A stretch of 37,214 bases of DNA from an uncultured Verrucomicrobiota bacterium (GCA_903930345.1 CAIYYI010000035.1:1-37214), one strand, 5' to 3'; counted from the first letter of the stretch, positions 1 to 8,223 are shown. Numbers and translations are program-made. Notes: a model not told the origin generated them from the letters alone.

Positions 1-52
1 ACGGCGGGAGAGAAAACAGCCGCCACACGCGGGTGGAGCGAACCGGACATCA

Positions 53-2362
53 ATGACCACCCAAGCAAAGCCGCCCCGCACTCATCCACCAGTCTCCCTG
101 CCGGTGATCATCGGGGTGATCGCCGTGGGTTGGACGCTGCTCCTGGGAGTTTCGCTCGCTTGGAACCTGAACCACATTCAGCAGACGGTGAGAAGCCTGG
201 CTCTGGTTGCGGCCCGCTCCAGCTTTGAGAAGGACCTGCTCTACCGGCATTGGGCCTCGCTGCATGGCGGGGTGTATGTGCCGGTGACGGAAAAAAACCC
301 GCCCAACCCCTATCTCACAAATGTGGTCGAGCGGGACATCACCACGCCCTCGGGCCGGAAACTGACCCTGATGAATCCGGCGTACATGACCCGGCAGGTG
401 CATGAATTGAGCCGGGAACTGTACCGGTACCAAGGCCATATCACCAGCCTCAACCCCATCCGGCCGGAAAATGCGGCGGACGGGTGGGAGCGCACCGCCC
501 TGCTGGCCTTTGCCCGCGGAACCCAGGAGGTGAGCACCGTCACCCGCATCGACGGACAGTCCTATCTCCGCTTCATGCGCCCGATGGTCACGTCCAAAAG
601 CTGTCTCAACTGCCATGCCCAGCAGGGGTATCGGGAGGGGGACATCCGGGGTGGCATCGCCGTGACCGTGCCGCTGGCCGATTACGAAGTGATCGTGCGG
701 CCCCACCAACGCAATGAATCGCTCATGCACGCCATGCTCTGGCTCCTGGGACTGCTGGCCATGGGCATCGGGGCGCACCAGATGCAGCACCGCCGCCGCG
801 AGCGCGATCTGAGCCAGGCGGCGCTGCGGGAAAGCGAACAAGCCCTGCAGGCCTCCCAGCGGGTCGCCCAGATCGGCCATTACTCCTTCACCCCAGCCAC
901 GGGCCAGTGGACCAGTTCGGAAGTGCTGGACACGATTTTCGGCATTGGGCCGGAGTATCAGCGCGACGTGGCGGGTTGGGAGCAGCTCATCCATCCGGAT
1001 GATCGGGGCATGATGCAGGCGCACCTGCGAACCGTGATCGAGACCAAGGTGCCCTTCAACAAGGAATACCGCATTGTGCGGAATTGCGACCGGCAGGAAC
1101 GGTGGGTACAGGGACTGGGCAATCTGGAGCTGGATCAGACGAACCGGGTCGTCTGCATGTTTGGCACCATTCAGGACATCAGTGAGCGCAAGCAATTGGA
1201 GGAGCAACTGCGTCAATCGCAGAAAATGGAGGCGGTGGGGCAATTGGCGGGAGGCGTGGCCCACGATTACAACAACCTGCTCGCCTCCACCATGATCAAT
1301 CTGGAGCTGCTGGGGGAGGAGCCGAACCTCAGCCCGAATGCGCAAACCTGCGTCCAGGATCTTGCCCGCGACAGCGAACGGGCGGCCAGCCTCACCCGGC
1401 AACTGCTGCTGTTCAGCCGGCGGCAGGTCATGCAGGTGAAGGCGCTGGATGTGAACGTGGTGCTGGACAACCTGATCAAAATGTTGCGTCGCCTGCTGGG
1501 CGAGCATATCGAGATACGGTTCCTGGATAGCCGTTCCCCCCTGTGGGTGGAGGCCGACCCTGGCATGATGGAACAGGCGGTCATCAACATGTGCGTCAAC
1601 GCCCGTGACGCCATGCCCAATGGCGGCCACCTGACCCTCGTCACCACGCGCATCGAACTTCACGACACCTCCGCCAGCCACCATCCCGATGCGCGCCCCG
1701 GCCACTTTGTCTGTCTCCAGGTCACCGACACCGGATGCGGCATGGACCCGACGGTGCTCAAGCGCATTTTTGAGCCGTTTTTCACCACCAAGGGTATCGG
1801 CAAGGGCACGGGCCTGGGACTCGCCACAGTCTATGGCATTGTGAAACAGCATCGCGGCTGGGTGGAGGTGGAGAGCGCCCCCGGCCAGGGAACGACGTTC
1901 CGGGTTTACTGGCCGTGCGCCACCAATCCCGATCCCAGTGCGACGGCGACCCCCGAAGCAATCCGACCGGCCGGCGGCACGGAGACCATTCTGCTGGTCG
2001 AGGATGAAGCCAGCGTGCGCGCCGTCACCGGCAGCTTTTTGCGCCGACAGGGTTATCGGGTTCTGGAGGCGGCCGATGGCCAGGCGGCTTTGCAACAATG
2101 GGAGCAACACCAGAACGAGATTCAGCTCCTGTTCACCGACATGCTGATGCCCGGCGGCCTCACTGGAAAAGACTTGGCGGCCCTGCTGCTGAAGAAAAGG
2201 CCCGGGCTGAAGATCATCATCACGTCAGGCTACAGCGCCATGGATCTGAACCAGAACGAAATGGCTGAACAGAACATCCAGTTCGTGCCCAAACCATGCG
2301 AACCAGACCGGTTGAAAGTGATGGTCCGCGAGTGCCTGGATCAGCGCATAAACCGCCCATGA
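53..2362 (+). CDS. Hybrid sensor histidine kinase with haem-binding-type periplasmic sensor, PAS and receiver domains
   Basis: This 769-residue protein is probably an inner-membrane signalling kinase. A transmembrane segment at about residues 15-37 is followed by a periplasmic DUF3365/Tll0287-like region. That region carries a c-type haem motif, C184-L-N-C187-H188. A second membrane segment lies near 226-241. A PAS domain (about 265-380) leads into the HisKA phosphoacceptor region (H404 in AHDYNN), then a HATPase domain with an N box (NMCVNARDAMP), DTGCGMD and TGLGLATVYGIV. The C-terminus is a receiver domain with an acidic pocket (LVEDE) and phospho-acceptor D696 (TDMLMPGG). Redox, haem or gas sensing is inferred from the CxxCH motif alone. 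No DNA-binding output regulator lies next to it. The start is the first ATG, with only a weak purine-rich stretch upstream. Confidence 0.93.
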   Translation: MTTQAKPPRTHPPVSLPVIIGVIAVGWTLLLGVSLAWNLNHIQQTVRSLALVAARSSFEKDLLYRHWASLHGGVYVPVTEKNPPNPYLTNVVERDITTPSGRKLTLMNPAYMTRQVHELSRELYRYQGHITSLNPIRPENAADGWERTALLAFARGTQEVSTVTRIDGQSYLRFMRPMVTSKSCLNCHAQQGYREGDIRGGIAVTVPLADYEVIVRPHQRNESLMHAMLWLLGLLAMGIGAHQMQHRRRERDLSQAALRESEQALQASQRVAQIGHYSFTPATGQWTSSEVLDTIFGIGPEYQRDVAGWEQLIHPDDRGMMQAHLRTVIETKVPFNKEYRIVRNCDRQERWVQGLGNLELDQTNRVVCMFGTIQDISERKQLEEQLRQSQKMEAVGQLAGGVAHDYNNLLASTMINLELLGEEPNLSPNAQTCVQDLARDSERAASLTRQLLLFSRRQVMQVKALDVNVVLDNLIKMLRRLLGEHIEIRFLDSRSPLWVEADPGMMEQAVINMCVNARDAMPNGGHLTLVTTRIELHDTSASHHPDARPGHFVCLQVTDTGCGMDPTVLKRIFEPFFTTKGIGKGTGLGLATVYGIVKQHRGWVEVESAPGQGTTFRVYWPCATNPDPSATATPEAIRPAGGTETILLVEDEASVRAVTGSFLRRQGYRVLEAADGQAALQQWEQHQNEIQLLFTDMLMPGGLTGKDLAALLLKKRPGLKIIITSGYSAMDLNQNEMAEQNIQFVPKPCEPDRLKVMVRECLDQRINRP

Positions 2363-2578
2363 CGGAGGGCGCAGAGCGTTCAACCCGCATTTTTCCTGCC
2401 CTTCCCAATCCGAGATTGTCACACAATTGCCCTTGTCAGAACCGGGCAGGCAGACGAAAGTATGGGGGTGGTGATCCTGCTGGATTCAATGCCTGAGAAT
2501 CTTTGGCATAAAGCGACCCGAACCAGGGTTGGGTTCCGGTCGGGGATTCGCCACCCTGCCTTGTTGTCCTCACCCCCC

Positions 2579-2613
2579 GGCCACTCCGCCACGCGAATGC
2601 GTGGGCGGTGGCC
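2579..2613. other. Strong stem-loop just upstream of the GST-like gene
   Basis: The arms pair as GGCCA/TGGCC, CCGCC/GGCGG and ACGC/GCGT around a GAAT loop, with only a two-base and a one-base bulge. It ends 12 nt before the ATG at 2626. The alternative GTG start at 2608 would lie inside the right arm. No T-run follows, so it is not a standard intrinsic terminator. The remainder of the 2363-2625 gap shows no gene that I can support. Confidence 0.4.
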
Positions 2614-2625
2614 CAATCACATATC

Positions 2626-3288
2626 ATGATCACACTGGTACAATTCCCCTGGAGCCCATTCTGCATCATCCAGCGACGCATCCTCGAATACGCCAACGTT
2701 CCGTTTAAAGTCATCAACATCCCGGTGAACGACCGCTCGCTGGTCTGGCGCTGGACCAAGCAGCGCTACTACGCGGTGCCGATTTTGCGGGATGGAAAAA
2801 CGGTGGTGTTTGAGACCGATGAGGATTCACAGGTGATCGCGAAATATGTGGATGCCAAGTTCACCCTGGAGCTGTTTCCACCCCAGTGGGCAGGGTTGCA
2901 GCACCTGATCTGGCGGCACATGGAAAGCGAGATCGAAGGCCTGGGATTCAAGCTGAACGACATCCATTACGAGGAGATGGTGCCCAAGTCCGACCGCCTG
3001 TTATTCCTGCGGCACAAGGAGCGCAAATTCGGCCGGGGGTGCATCGACCTGTGGCGGCAGCAACAGCCGGCGCTGCTCACGGAATTGGCCGCCCGGCTGA
3101 GCCCGTACGAACAGATGCTGAGCCAGCGGCCCTACCTGCTGGACCAGCAACCGCGCTTCCTCGATTTTGATCTTTTTGGCATGCTGGGCAATTTCCTCTA
3201 TTCCGGCCACTACGCACTGCCCAAAGCGCACGTCCATTTACAGGCATGGCACCACCGGATGCAAAAGGTCAGACGCACGCGCCCATGA
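2626..3288 (+). CDS. Glutathione S-transferase family protein
   Basis: About 220 residues with the usual two-domain GST layout. The N-terminal thioredoxin-like half begins MITLVQFPWSPFC, placing a Ser-Pro-Phe-Cys active-site motif after the first strand. It continues to the conserved cis-proline segment AVPILRDG and an ETDEDSQ stretch equivalent to the glutathione-contacting ES motif. The C-terminal half is helical. Likely role: cytoplasmic glutathione- or thiol-dependent conjugation or reduction; the substrate cannot be told. I chose the ATG at 2626 because the protein then starts directly on the first beta strand. A GTG at 2608 adds six residues and lies inside a strong stem-loop. No thiol-metabolism genes are nearby. 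Confidence 0.85.
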   Translation: MITLVQFPWSPFCIIQRRILEYANVPFKVINIPVNDRSLVWRWTKQRYYAVPILRDGKTVVFETDEDSQVIAKYVDAKFTLELFPPQWAGLQHLIWRHMESEIEGLGFKLNDIHYEEMVPKSDRLLFLRHKERKFGRGCIDLWRQQQPALLTELAARLSPYEQMLSQRPYLLDQQPRFLDFDLFGMLGNFLYSGHYALPKAHVHLQAWHHRMQKVRRTRP

Positions 3289-3385
3289 CCCGCCCACCCA
3301 CCCAGAAACCCACCCCACCCGGGCCAGGCTCGCCAGACCGGTTGGCCGGTCACTTTCCATCCGTGAACCCTGTTGTTTTGAACGC

Positions 3386-4687
3386 GTGAAAAAAAACTAC
3401 ATCCTCGACACCAACGTCCTCCTGCACGACCCCAACTCCATCCTCAGCTTCCAGGAAAACAACGTCCTGATCCCCATTGAAGTCATTGAGGAAATCGACC
3501 ACTTCAAGCGCGAATCCAGCGAACTGGGCCAGAACGCCCGCACCGTATCCCGCCTGCTGGACTCGTTTCGCAGCCAGGGGCGGCTAAGCGAAGGGATCAA
3601 ACTGCCCAACCACGGCCATTTCCGGATAATCTTCAAACACAATGGGGACCCGCTCCCGGGCAAAAGCTCGGTGGACAGCCGGATCGTGGCCGCCGCGCTG
3701 GGCATTCACCAGCAGGATTTGGCAATCCCCACCATCCTGGTCACCAAGGACATCAATCTGCGCATCAAGGCCGACGCCCTCGGCCTGCAGGCAGAGGATT
3801 ACGAAACCGACCGGGTGGCGATCCAGGACTTGTACACCGGCATGTTTGACGTGGTTCTGCCAACGGAAAAGATCACGGCCTTCCGCGTCAACGGCGAGGT
3901 GGAATTGCCGGACGGCAAGAAATATTTCCCCAACGAATACTGCACACTGGGGGACGGCACCGGCAGCAAGCGCACCACGCTGGCCAAGGTGGATGCCACG
4001 GGCACCAAACTGGTGCCGATCGTGGATTGCCGCGAGGGTGTGTGGGGCATCAAGCCACGCAACCGGGAGCAGCATTTCGCCCTGGACGCCCTGCTGGATG
4101 ACCGCGTGAAACTCGTGACGCTGATGGGCAAGGCGGGCACCGGCAAGACCCTGATGGCCATGGCCGCCGGTCTCAAGCGCACGGTGCTCGACCGGGAATA
4201 CCGGCGCCTGATTGTCGCCCGTCCCACCATTTCCATGGGCAAGGAACTGGGCTTTCTGCCGGGCACGCTGGAGGAAAAACTGGACCCGTGGATGCAGCCG
4301 ATTCATGACGCCCTGGAAATGCTCAACGACCTCAACATGGGCCATGAGCACCGCCGCACCAACGACCTGATGCGCTCCGGCAGCATCGTGGTGGAAGCGC
4401 TGAGCTACATCCGCGGGCGCAGCATCGCCAACCAGTTCATGGTGATTGATGAGGCGCAAAACCTGACCCCTCTGGAGGTGAAAACCATCATCACCCGCGT
4501 GGGCCACGGCACCAAGGTCATCTTCACCGGCGACCCGTACCAGATTGACAATCCGTACGTGGACTCCGCATCAAACGGCTTTAACTTCATTGTCAGCAAA
4601 TTCCGGGAGCAAGCGATCGCGGCACACATCGAACTGCAAAAGGGCGAGCGATCAGAGCTGGCCGAGCTGGCCGCCAACATCCTGTAA
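3386..4687 (+). CDS. PhoH family ATPase with N-terminal PIN domain (YlaK-type)
   Basis: 433 residues from a GTG start (VKKNYILDTNVLL). The N-terminal PIN domain opens with D8 in LDTNVLL and carries further acidic residues (EVIEEIDHFKRE), typical of a metal-dependent ribonuclease. The C-terminal PhoH ATPase domain has Walker A GKAGTGKT at residues 248-255 and Walker B FMVIDEAQN (D355, E356). The length matches B. subtilis YlaK (442 residues). PIN-PhoH proteins are known or proposed RNA helicase/nucleases; a cytoplasmic RNA-processing role is inferred. The frame stays open upstream to 3167, but that part overlaps the GST-like gene and has no family similarity. This is why I set the start at 3386. 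No clear ribosome binding site precedes it. Confidence 0.93.
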   Translation: MKKNYILDTNVLLHDPNSILSFQENNVLIPIEVIEEIDHFKRESSELGQNARTVSRLLDSFRSQGRLSEGIKLPNHGHFRIIFKHNGDPLPGKSSVDSRIVAAALGIHQQDLAIPTILVTKDINLRIKADALGLQAEDYETDRVAIQDLYTGMFDVVLPTEKITAFRVNGEVELPDGKKYFPNEYCTLGDGTGSKRTTLAKVDATGTKLVPIVDCREGVWGIKPRNREQHFALDALLDDRVKLVTLMGKAGTGKTLMAMAAGLKRTVLDREYRRLIVARPTISMGKELGFLPGTLEEKLDPWMQPIHDALEMLNDLNMGHEHRRTNDLMRSGSIVVEALSYIRGRSIANQFMVIDEAQNLTPLEVKTIITRVGHGTKVIFTGDPYQIDNPYVDSASNGFNFIVSKFREQAIAAHIELQKGERSELAELAANIL

Positions 4688-4780
4688 CCAACGGCTCAGT
4701 CCGAGTCGTCCGCCTTTTTCCTTGCGCTGGGCAACTGTCCGACATGCTGGACGCGCTTTTCGTTCCGTGCACCATTAGTC

Positions 4781-4819
4781 AATAGTAAGAACCGACCCCC
4801 GGGGTCGGTTCTTACTATT
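4781..4819. repeat. 39-nt perfect palindrome (19-bp arms, 1-nt centre), REP-like
   Basis: The left arm (4781-4799, AATAGTAAGAACCGACCCC) is the exact reverse complement of the right arm (4801-4819), with one C between them. The centre is GC-rich and the outer ends AT-rich. There is no T-tract, so a simple intrinsic terminator is not the best reading. A REP/MITE-type mobile palindrome is more likely, by inference. It is the most conspicuous feature of the 4688-4922 gap between the PhoH-type gene and the hydrolase. Confidence 0.75.
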
Positions 4820-4834
4820 AACATATTAGAGGCT

Positions 4835-4863
4835 TTAACTTTATCGTTTCCACCATTTAAACT
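4835..4863 (+). promoter_or_regulatory. Candidate sigma70-type promoter for the glycoside hydrolase
   Basis: TTAACT, a 17-bp spacer, then TAAACT, each matching consensus at four of six positions. Predicted transcription would start near 4870, leaving a leader of about 50 nt before the ATG at 4923. Moderate sequence match only. Confidence 0.35.
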
Positions 4864-4922
4864 CCCCTGGAGGACACTTCTTTTTCACTTTCTTTTTGAC
4901 GCATACCGGCAACCATGGCGGC

Positions 4923-6362
4923 ATGCAAACACACCTTGGACGTCTCCATGCGCTGGCATTCGCGCTCTGGCTGGCCGGGGGCAGCCTCGCGACGGCAGCC
5001 ATTCCCCACGCGGATGAGTTTGTGCGGGTCAGCCCCCGCGATCCCCGCTACCTTGAACTGACAGACGGCTCTCCCTACATTCCGGTGGGCCTGAACATGA
5101 TTGCCCCCAACACCCGTCCGGAGGAGGGCCTGCAACGCATGGAGGAATGGCTCCAGAAACTCTCCTCCCAGGGCGGCAACTACGCCCGCATCTGGCTGAG
5201 CAGTCCGTTTTGGGACGTGGAACATGAGAAAAGCGGTGTTTATGATGCGGCAAAAGCACAACGCATTGACGCCTTGCTGGCACTGGCCCGCAAATACGGC
5301 ATCCGCGTCAAACTGACCCTGGAACACTTTCGCACCCTGGATGGCGAACCGCGTCAGAAATGGGCGCACAAGCCGCTCCACCACGTCTCCCAAGGCGGCA
5401 CAGCCACGAACATCGTGGACTATTTCGGCGGTGCGGCCAGCCGGGAGCGGTTCAAGCAGAAGCTGGACTGGTTCGCCCATCGGTATGGCAACAACCCCTC
5501 CATCTTCGGCTGGGAACTGTGGAATGAGATCAACGCCGTTCAAGGGGGGGATTACATGAGTTGGACCCCGTTGATGCTGGAGGAACTGCACCGTCGCTTT
5601 CCCATGAACATGGCCATGCAGAGCCTGGGCAGCTACGACCATGAACAGCGGCGCAGCCTCTATTGCCGCCACAGCCTGCTGCCGGGCAATAGCATTGCCC
5701 AAGTCCATCGGTATCTTGATCTCGGAGCAGACTGGGAGGTGTGCCATGGCCCCATGGACATCCTGGCAGCCGAGGCCATCCGGGAACTGAACCGCTGCCA
5801 GCCTGGCAAACCGATCATCCTGGCTGAAAGTGGAGCGGTGGAGCCCAACCACGCCGGCCCCTTCAAACTCTATGAAAAGGACCAGGCCGGCATGCTACTG
5901 CATGACGTTCTGTTCGCCCCGTTCTTTGCGGGGGCGGCGGGCGCGGGACAGATCTGGCACTGGGACCAGTATGTCGCCAAAAACAACCTGTGGCATCATT
6001 TCGGATACTTTGCGGAGGTGATTAAAGGTGTGGATCCCGTGGCGGAGCAATTCCAACCGGTGTACTCCGCCAACGCACGCCTGCGCATCTACGTGCTGAA
6101 AGGCCGCCAAACCTGTCTTATCTGGTGCCGCGACGCTGAAAACAACTGGCGCACAGAATTGGAGCAAGGCATCGCCCCGGCCACGGTGATCGGCATGAAA
6201 ATCCATCTGGAAAGAGAACTGCAAGGATTCAAGACGGCCAAGGCCCGCACCTTCAACCCCTGGAAAGGCGGGTGGACACCAACGGAAACGGATCGCGGCT
6301 CGATCAATTTGCCGGCCTTCAGCCGCTCGGTGGTAATCAAATTGGAAGGTCGGCGGGAATAG
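4923..6362 (+). CDS. Secreted glycoside hydrolase, GH5/mannanase-like TIM barrel
   Basis: 479 residues. A signal peptide of about 26 residues (ending GGSLATAA) predicts export. The body reads as a clan GH-A (beta/alpha)8 barrel. It has an early GLNMIAPN strand, YARIWLSSPF, then the acid/base motif WELWNEIN with E202 and the likely nucleophile in ILAESGA at E302, followed by a Trp-rich IWHWDQYV strand. The last 100 residues or so look like a beta-sandwich (YVLKGRQTCLIWC). It probably cleaves a beta-linked polysaccharide; the substrate cannot be assigned. I chose the ATG at 4923 because the signal peptide starts there; an in-frame TTG at 4896 adds nine unlikely residues. It stands alone, without transport or SusC/D-like genes. 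Confidence 0.85.
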   Translation: MQTHLGRLHALAFALWLAGGSLATAAIPHADEFVRVSPRDPRYLELTDGSPYIPVGLNMIAPNTRPEEGLQRMEEWLQKLSSQGGNYARIWLSSPFWDVEHEKSGVYDAAKAQRIDALLALARKYGIRVKLTLEHFRTLDGEPRQKWAHKPLHHVSQGGTATNIVDYFGGAASRERFKQKLDWFAHRYGNNPSIFGWELWNEINAVQGGDYMSWTPLMLEELHRRFPMNMAMQSLGSYDHEQRRSLYCRHSLLPGNSIAQVHRYLDLGADWEVCHGPMDILAAEAIRELNRCQPGKPIILAESGAVEPNHAGPFKLYEKDQAGMLLHDVLFAPFFAGAAGAGQIWHWDQYVAKNNLWHHFGYFAEVIKGVDPVAEQFQPVYSANARLRIYVLKGRQTCLIWCRDAENNWRTELEQGIAPATVIGMKIHLERELQGFKTAKARTFNPWKGGWTPTETDRGSINLPAFSRSVVIKLEGRRE

Positions 6363-6414
6363 ACTCCCGCCCGGATCAGCGAGCCGGAGCCCGGATGCGT
6401 GTTCAAAGTGTTGG

Positions 6415-6449
6415 TGCGGAACTCGCTCAAATCGAGTGAAGGTGCCGCA
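6415..6449. other. Two-tier inverted repeat downstream of the hydrolase
   Basis: The outer arms TGCGG (6415-6419) and CCGCA (6445-6449) enclose the inner arms ACTCG (6421-6425) and CGAGT (6433-6437). It lies about 50 nt after the hydrolase stop and has no T-run. It could be a transcript 3' structure or a dispersed repeat. I see nothing else definite between 6363 and 6557. Confidence 0.3.
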
Positions 6450-6557
6450 TTACTGCCCAAAAATCAGGTTACCAAGGCGACGGCAGACGCAATATATTCA
6501 TGCGCAGGAGGCGAGCCTTGGGTGGCTTTGGAAAAAGTTCCGGTGAAATCGGACTGA

Positions 6558-6971
6558 ATGAATCCACCTCCGCCAACGTCGGTGAACAGAGTACTTATGG
6601 CGTTTTTACGGCGATACATCTACCTGTTGAGCTTCCTCGGAGTGCTGGTTTTCAGCAGCATCATGGTGCTGCGCCAGATCAATCTGAACCGCGAACAGCA
6701 TGTCAACCTGCGGGAAGCCATGGTGATGCTGCAAACCCGGGGCTATACGAACGAGGCTAATCACTTATACCGCAAGTTGTTGGGAAATGTTTTCAAACTC
6801 TCAAACCGCCAATTGATGGATGATTTCCAACGCACCCTGATTGTCATTGATCCCGGGGTGCGCAATCCCGATAATCCGATCTGGTGTTATCACTGGTACA
6901 TCAGCAATGAACTGGAAAAGCGGTCGGAAAGCACCCTGAAACAGGCCTTGAAGCTGGCGGAGATGCCGTAG
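6558..6971 (+). CDS. Small membrane-anchored protein of unknown function
   Basis: 137 residues that I do not recognise as a named family. One transmembrane segment lies near residues 17-36 (IYLLSFLGVLVFSSIMVL). It is followed by a charged helical region (about 40-85) whose spacing resembles a single TPR-like helix pair (TNEANHLYRKLLG). The end is short and mixed, with Trp and His residues (NPIWCYHWYISNELEK). The topology suggests an inner-membrane anchor with a soluble domain. A second in-frame ATG at 6597 would remove 13 residues and begin just before the membrane helix. No ribosome binding site separates the two starts. Another frame open at 6500-6760 overlaps this one and looks like a shadow. 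Confidence 0.6.
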   Translation: MNPPPPTSVNRVLMAFLRRYIYLLSFLGVLVFSSIMVLRQINLNREQHVNLREAMVMLQTRGYTNEANHLYRKLLGNVFKLSNRQLMDDFQRTLIVIDPGVRNPDNPIWCYHWYISNELEKRSESTLKQALKLAEMP

Positions 6972-7063
6972 GGCAGAAACAGCGATCAGCGGGGCGTGGT
7001 TTGGCCCGCAGATTGCTGGTAATCACCGGACTCCAAAAAAATGGAGCAGCGCGAAAGCGGTCG

Positions 7064-7092
7064 TTGACACTCCTTGGGTATGTGTTTAGGCT
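7064..7092 (+). promoter_or_regulatory. Sigma70-type promoter for the coiled-coil protein/lipoprotein pair
   Basis: A perfect TTGACA is followed, after 17 bp, by TAGGCT. The predicted start is near 7099, giving a leader of about 22 nt with no clear Shine-Dalgarno sequence. This is one of the cleanest promoter matches in the window. Confidence 0.6.
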
Positions 7093-7120
7093 TCGCGTAA
7101 CAACTCAATAGAGTACGATC

Positions 7121-7882
7121 ATGTTAGTACGCATTTGTTTAATCATTGCCATCCTGGCCGGCATTTCCGCCACGGTGGTGGGCATTGTGAAGGTCAAACC
7201 GGCCATCCTGGCGTTGCAGGAGGACCGCGATAAAGAGAAGAAGATGAAGGAGGAACAGACCTCACGCGCCGTGAAGGCCGAGAAGAATTATTCCGACGAG
7301 CAAGCCAAGTTGAAACGGGAAAAATCCGAGCACGACGCCACCCGTGCCGCACTCGGTGAAGCCAACAATTCCTTGGCGGATGCCCGTCGTCGCGGCGATC
7401 AACTGACTGCCGATCTGGACAAGGCCAAGACTGAAAAGATCAAGGCGCAGCAAGAACTCTCCGCCTACCTTTCCACTGGCAAGAGCCCGGAAGCCATCGG
7501 AGCGATGATTGTTCAGGTGAAATTGCAGGAAGAGAAGATCAAGGTCACCGAGACGGAACGTGACACTTTCCGCAAGAAACTGGTCCAGACCGAAGCCCGT
7601 CTTAAGGAACTGCTCGACCCATCCGACTCCGAACAAATTGTCCCGCTGCCTCCCGGCCTGAAGGGCAAAGTGCTGGCGGTGGATCCGAAGTGGGATTTCG
7701 TCGTGCTGGATATTGGTGAGAACCAGGGGGCCGCACAAAACGGCGTCATGCTCGTCAATCGTGGGGGCCATCTGATCGCCAAAGTGAAGCTGAAAAAAGT
7801 GGAGGCTGATCGCAGCATCGCCAACGTGCTTCCGACCTGGAAGTTGCAGGATGTGGTGGAAGGCGACCAGGTCATGCACTAA
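7121..7882 (+). CDS. Membrane-anchored coiled-coil protein with C-terminal beta domain
   Basis: 253 residues, function unknown. An N-terminal hydrophobic segment (about 4-24) acts as an uncleaved anchor or signal. Residues 33-165 are a highly charged Lys/Glu/Ala-rich coiled coil. After a DPSDSEQ linker comes a compact C-terminal domain of about 80 residues (GKVLAVDPKWDFVVLDIGE, later GDQVMH). Its pattern resembles small beta-barrel domains that follow coiled coils in envelope proteins. A role as an envelope spacer or scaffold is inferred. It has its own good promoter and is followed 14 nt later by a small lipoprotein gene, so the two probably form one transcript ending at the terminator at 8113-8140. 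Confidence 0.75.
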   Translation: MLVRICLIIAILAGISATVVGIVKVKPAILALQEDRDKEKKMKEEQTSRAVKAEKNYSDEQAKLKREKSEHDATRAALGEANNSLADARRRGDQLTADLDKAKTEKIKAQQELSAYLSTGKSPEAIGAMIVQVKLQEEKIKVTETERDTFRKKLVQTEARLKELLDPSDSEQIVPLPPGLKGKVLAVDPKWDFVVLDIGENQGAAQNGVMLVNRGGHLIAKVKLKKVEADRSIANVLPTWKLQDVVEGDQVMH

Positions 7883-7896
7883 GCCGGAGACGATCC

Positions 7897-8082
7897 ATGC
7901 GGCACCCCATCACGCGTTTTATCGGCAAAGCAGTTGCTGTGCTGTTACTTGGCACCATGATGTTCATGTTAACCGGGTGCGGCACCGTTGAAGGCGACTC
8001 CAAGAATTCCTCGTCCCGCCCGTGGAACACCCCCAAACAATGGGAAGGTGGTTTGCCAGGTGGTTTGATGGAAGGCCGCTGA
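7897..8082 (+). CDS. Small lipoprotein (61 residues)
   Basis: The N-terminus is a typical lipoprotein signal: a basic start (MRHPITRFIGK), a hydrophobic core and the lipobox LTGC with the lipidated cysteine at residue 28. The mature peptide would be only 34 residues, rich in Ser, Asn, Gly and Trp (RPWNTPKQWEGG). No enzyme domain is possible at this size. It lies 14 nt after the coiled-coil gene and directly before an intrinsic terminator, so it is probably the last gene of a two-gene operon. A partner or structural role in the envelope is inferred from this context only. Confidence 0.75.
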   Translation: MRHPITRFIGKAVAVLLLGTMMFMLTGCGTVEGDSKNSSSRPWNTPKQWEGGLPGGLMEGR

Positions 8083-8112
8083 CGCGGCCAGTGGGTCCAC
8101 CAATCTCCTGAA

Positions 8113-8140
8113 GCCGTCTTCGTTTGAAGGCGGCTTTTTT
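8113..8140 (+). terminator. Intrinsic terminator
   Basis: A GCCGTCTTC/GAAGGCGGC stem (nine pairs, one a G-T wobble) with a GTTT loop is followed by six T residues. It ends the transcript carrying the coiled-coil and lipoprotein genes. Confidence 0.88.
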
Positions 8141-8223
8141 GTGCCCGTTTTCCCGTCACCTTCCATTTTCTGCGGCAACGATAGTGTAGCCAAGCGCCCC
8201 ACTCTGGGATAAAGTACCGGCAC

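Noticed and set aside
50-2110. A 686-codon open frame on the minus strand opposite the sensor kinase
   Set aside because: It lies entirely opposite a gene with five recognisable domains. Its composition (His/Gln/Arg-rich, no motif) is that of a GC-rich antisense shadow.
2515-2600. tRNA-like stretch on the minus strand (GGCGGAGTGGCC and a GGTTCGGGTC segment)
   Set aside because: The apparent T-loop has no matching 5-bp stem, no acceptor stem closes, and no anticodon arm fits.
3167-3385. N-terminal extension of the PhoH-type protein
   Set aside because: It overlaps the GST-like gene and lacks similarity to any PIN or PhoH segment; the PIN domain begins right at the GTG at 3386.
6500-6760. 86-codon open frame overlapping the small membrane protein gene
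   Set aside because: Different frame, no hydrophobic or conserved-looking segment; the 6558 frame has a clear membrane helix.
7031-7046. CTCCA-AAAAAA-TGGAG mini hairpin
   Set aside because: Only a 5-bp stem with an A-only loop; no T-run and no gene ends there. Likely chance.
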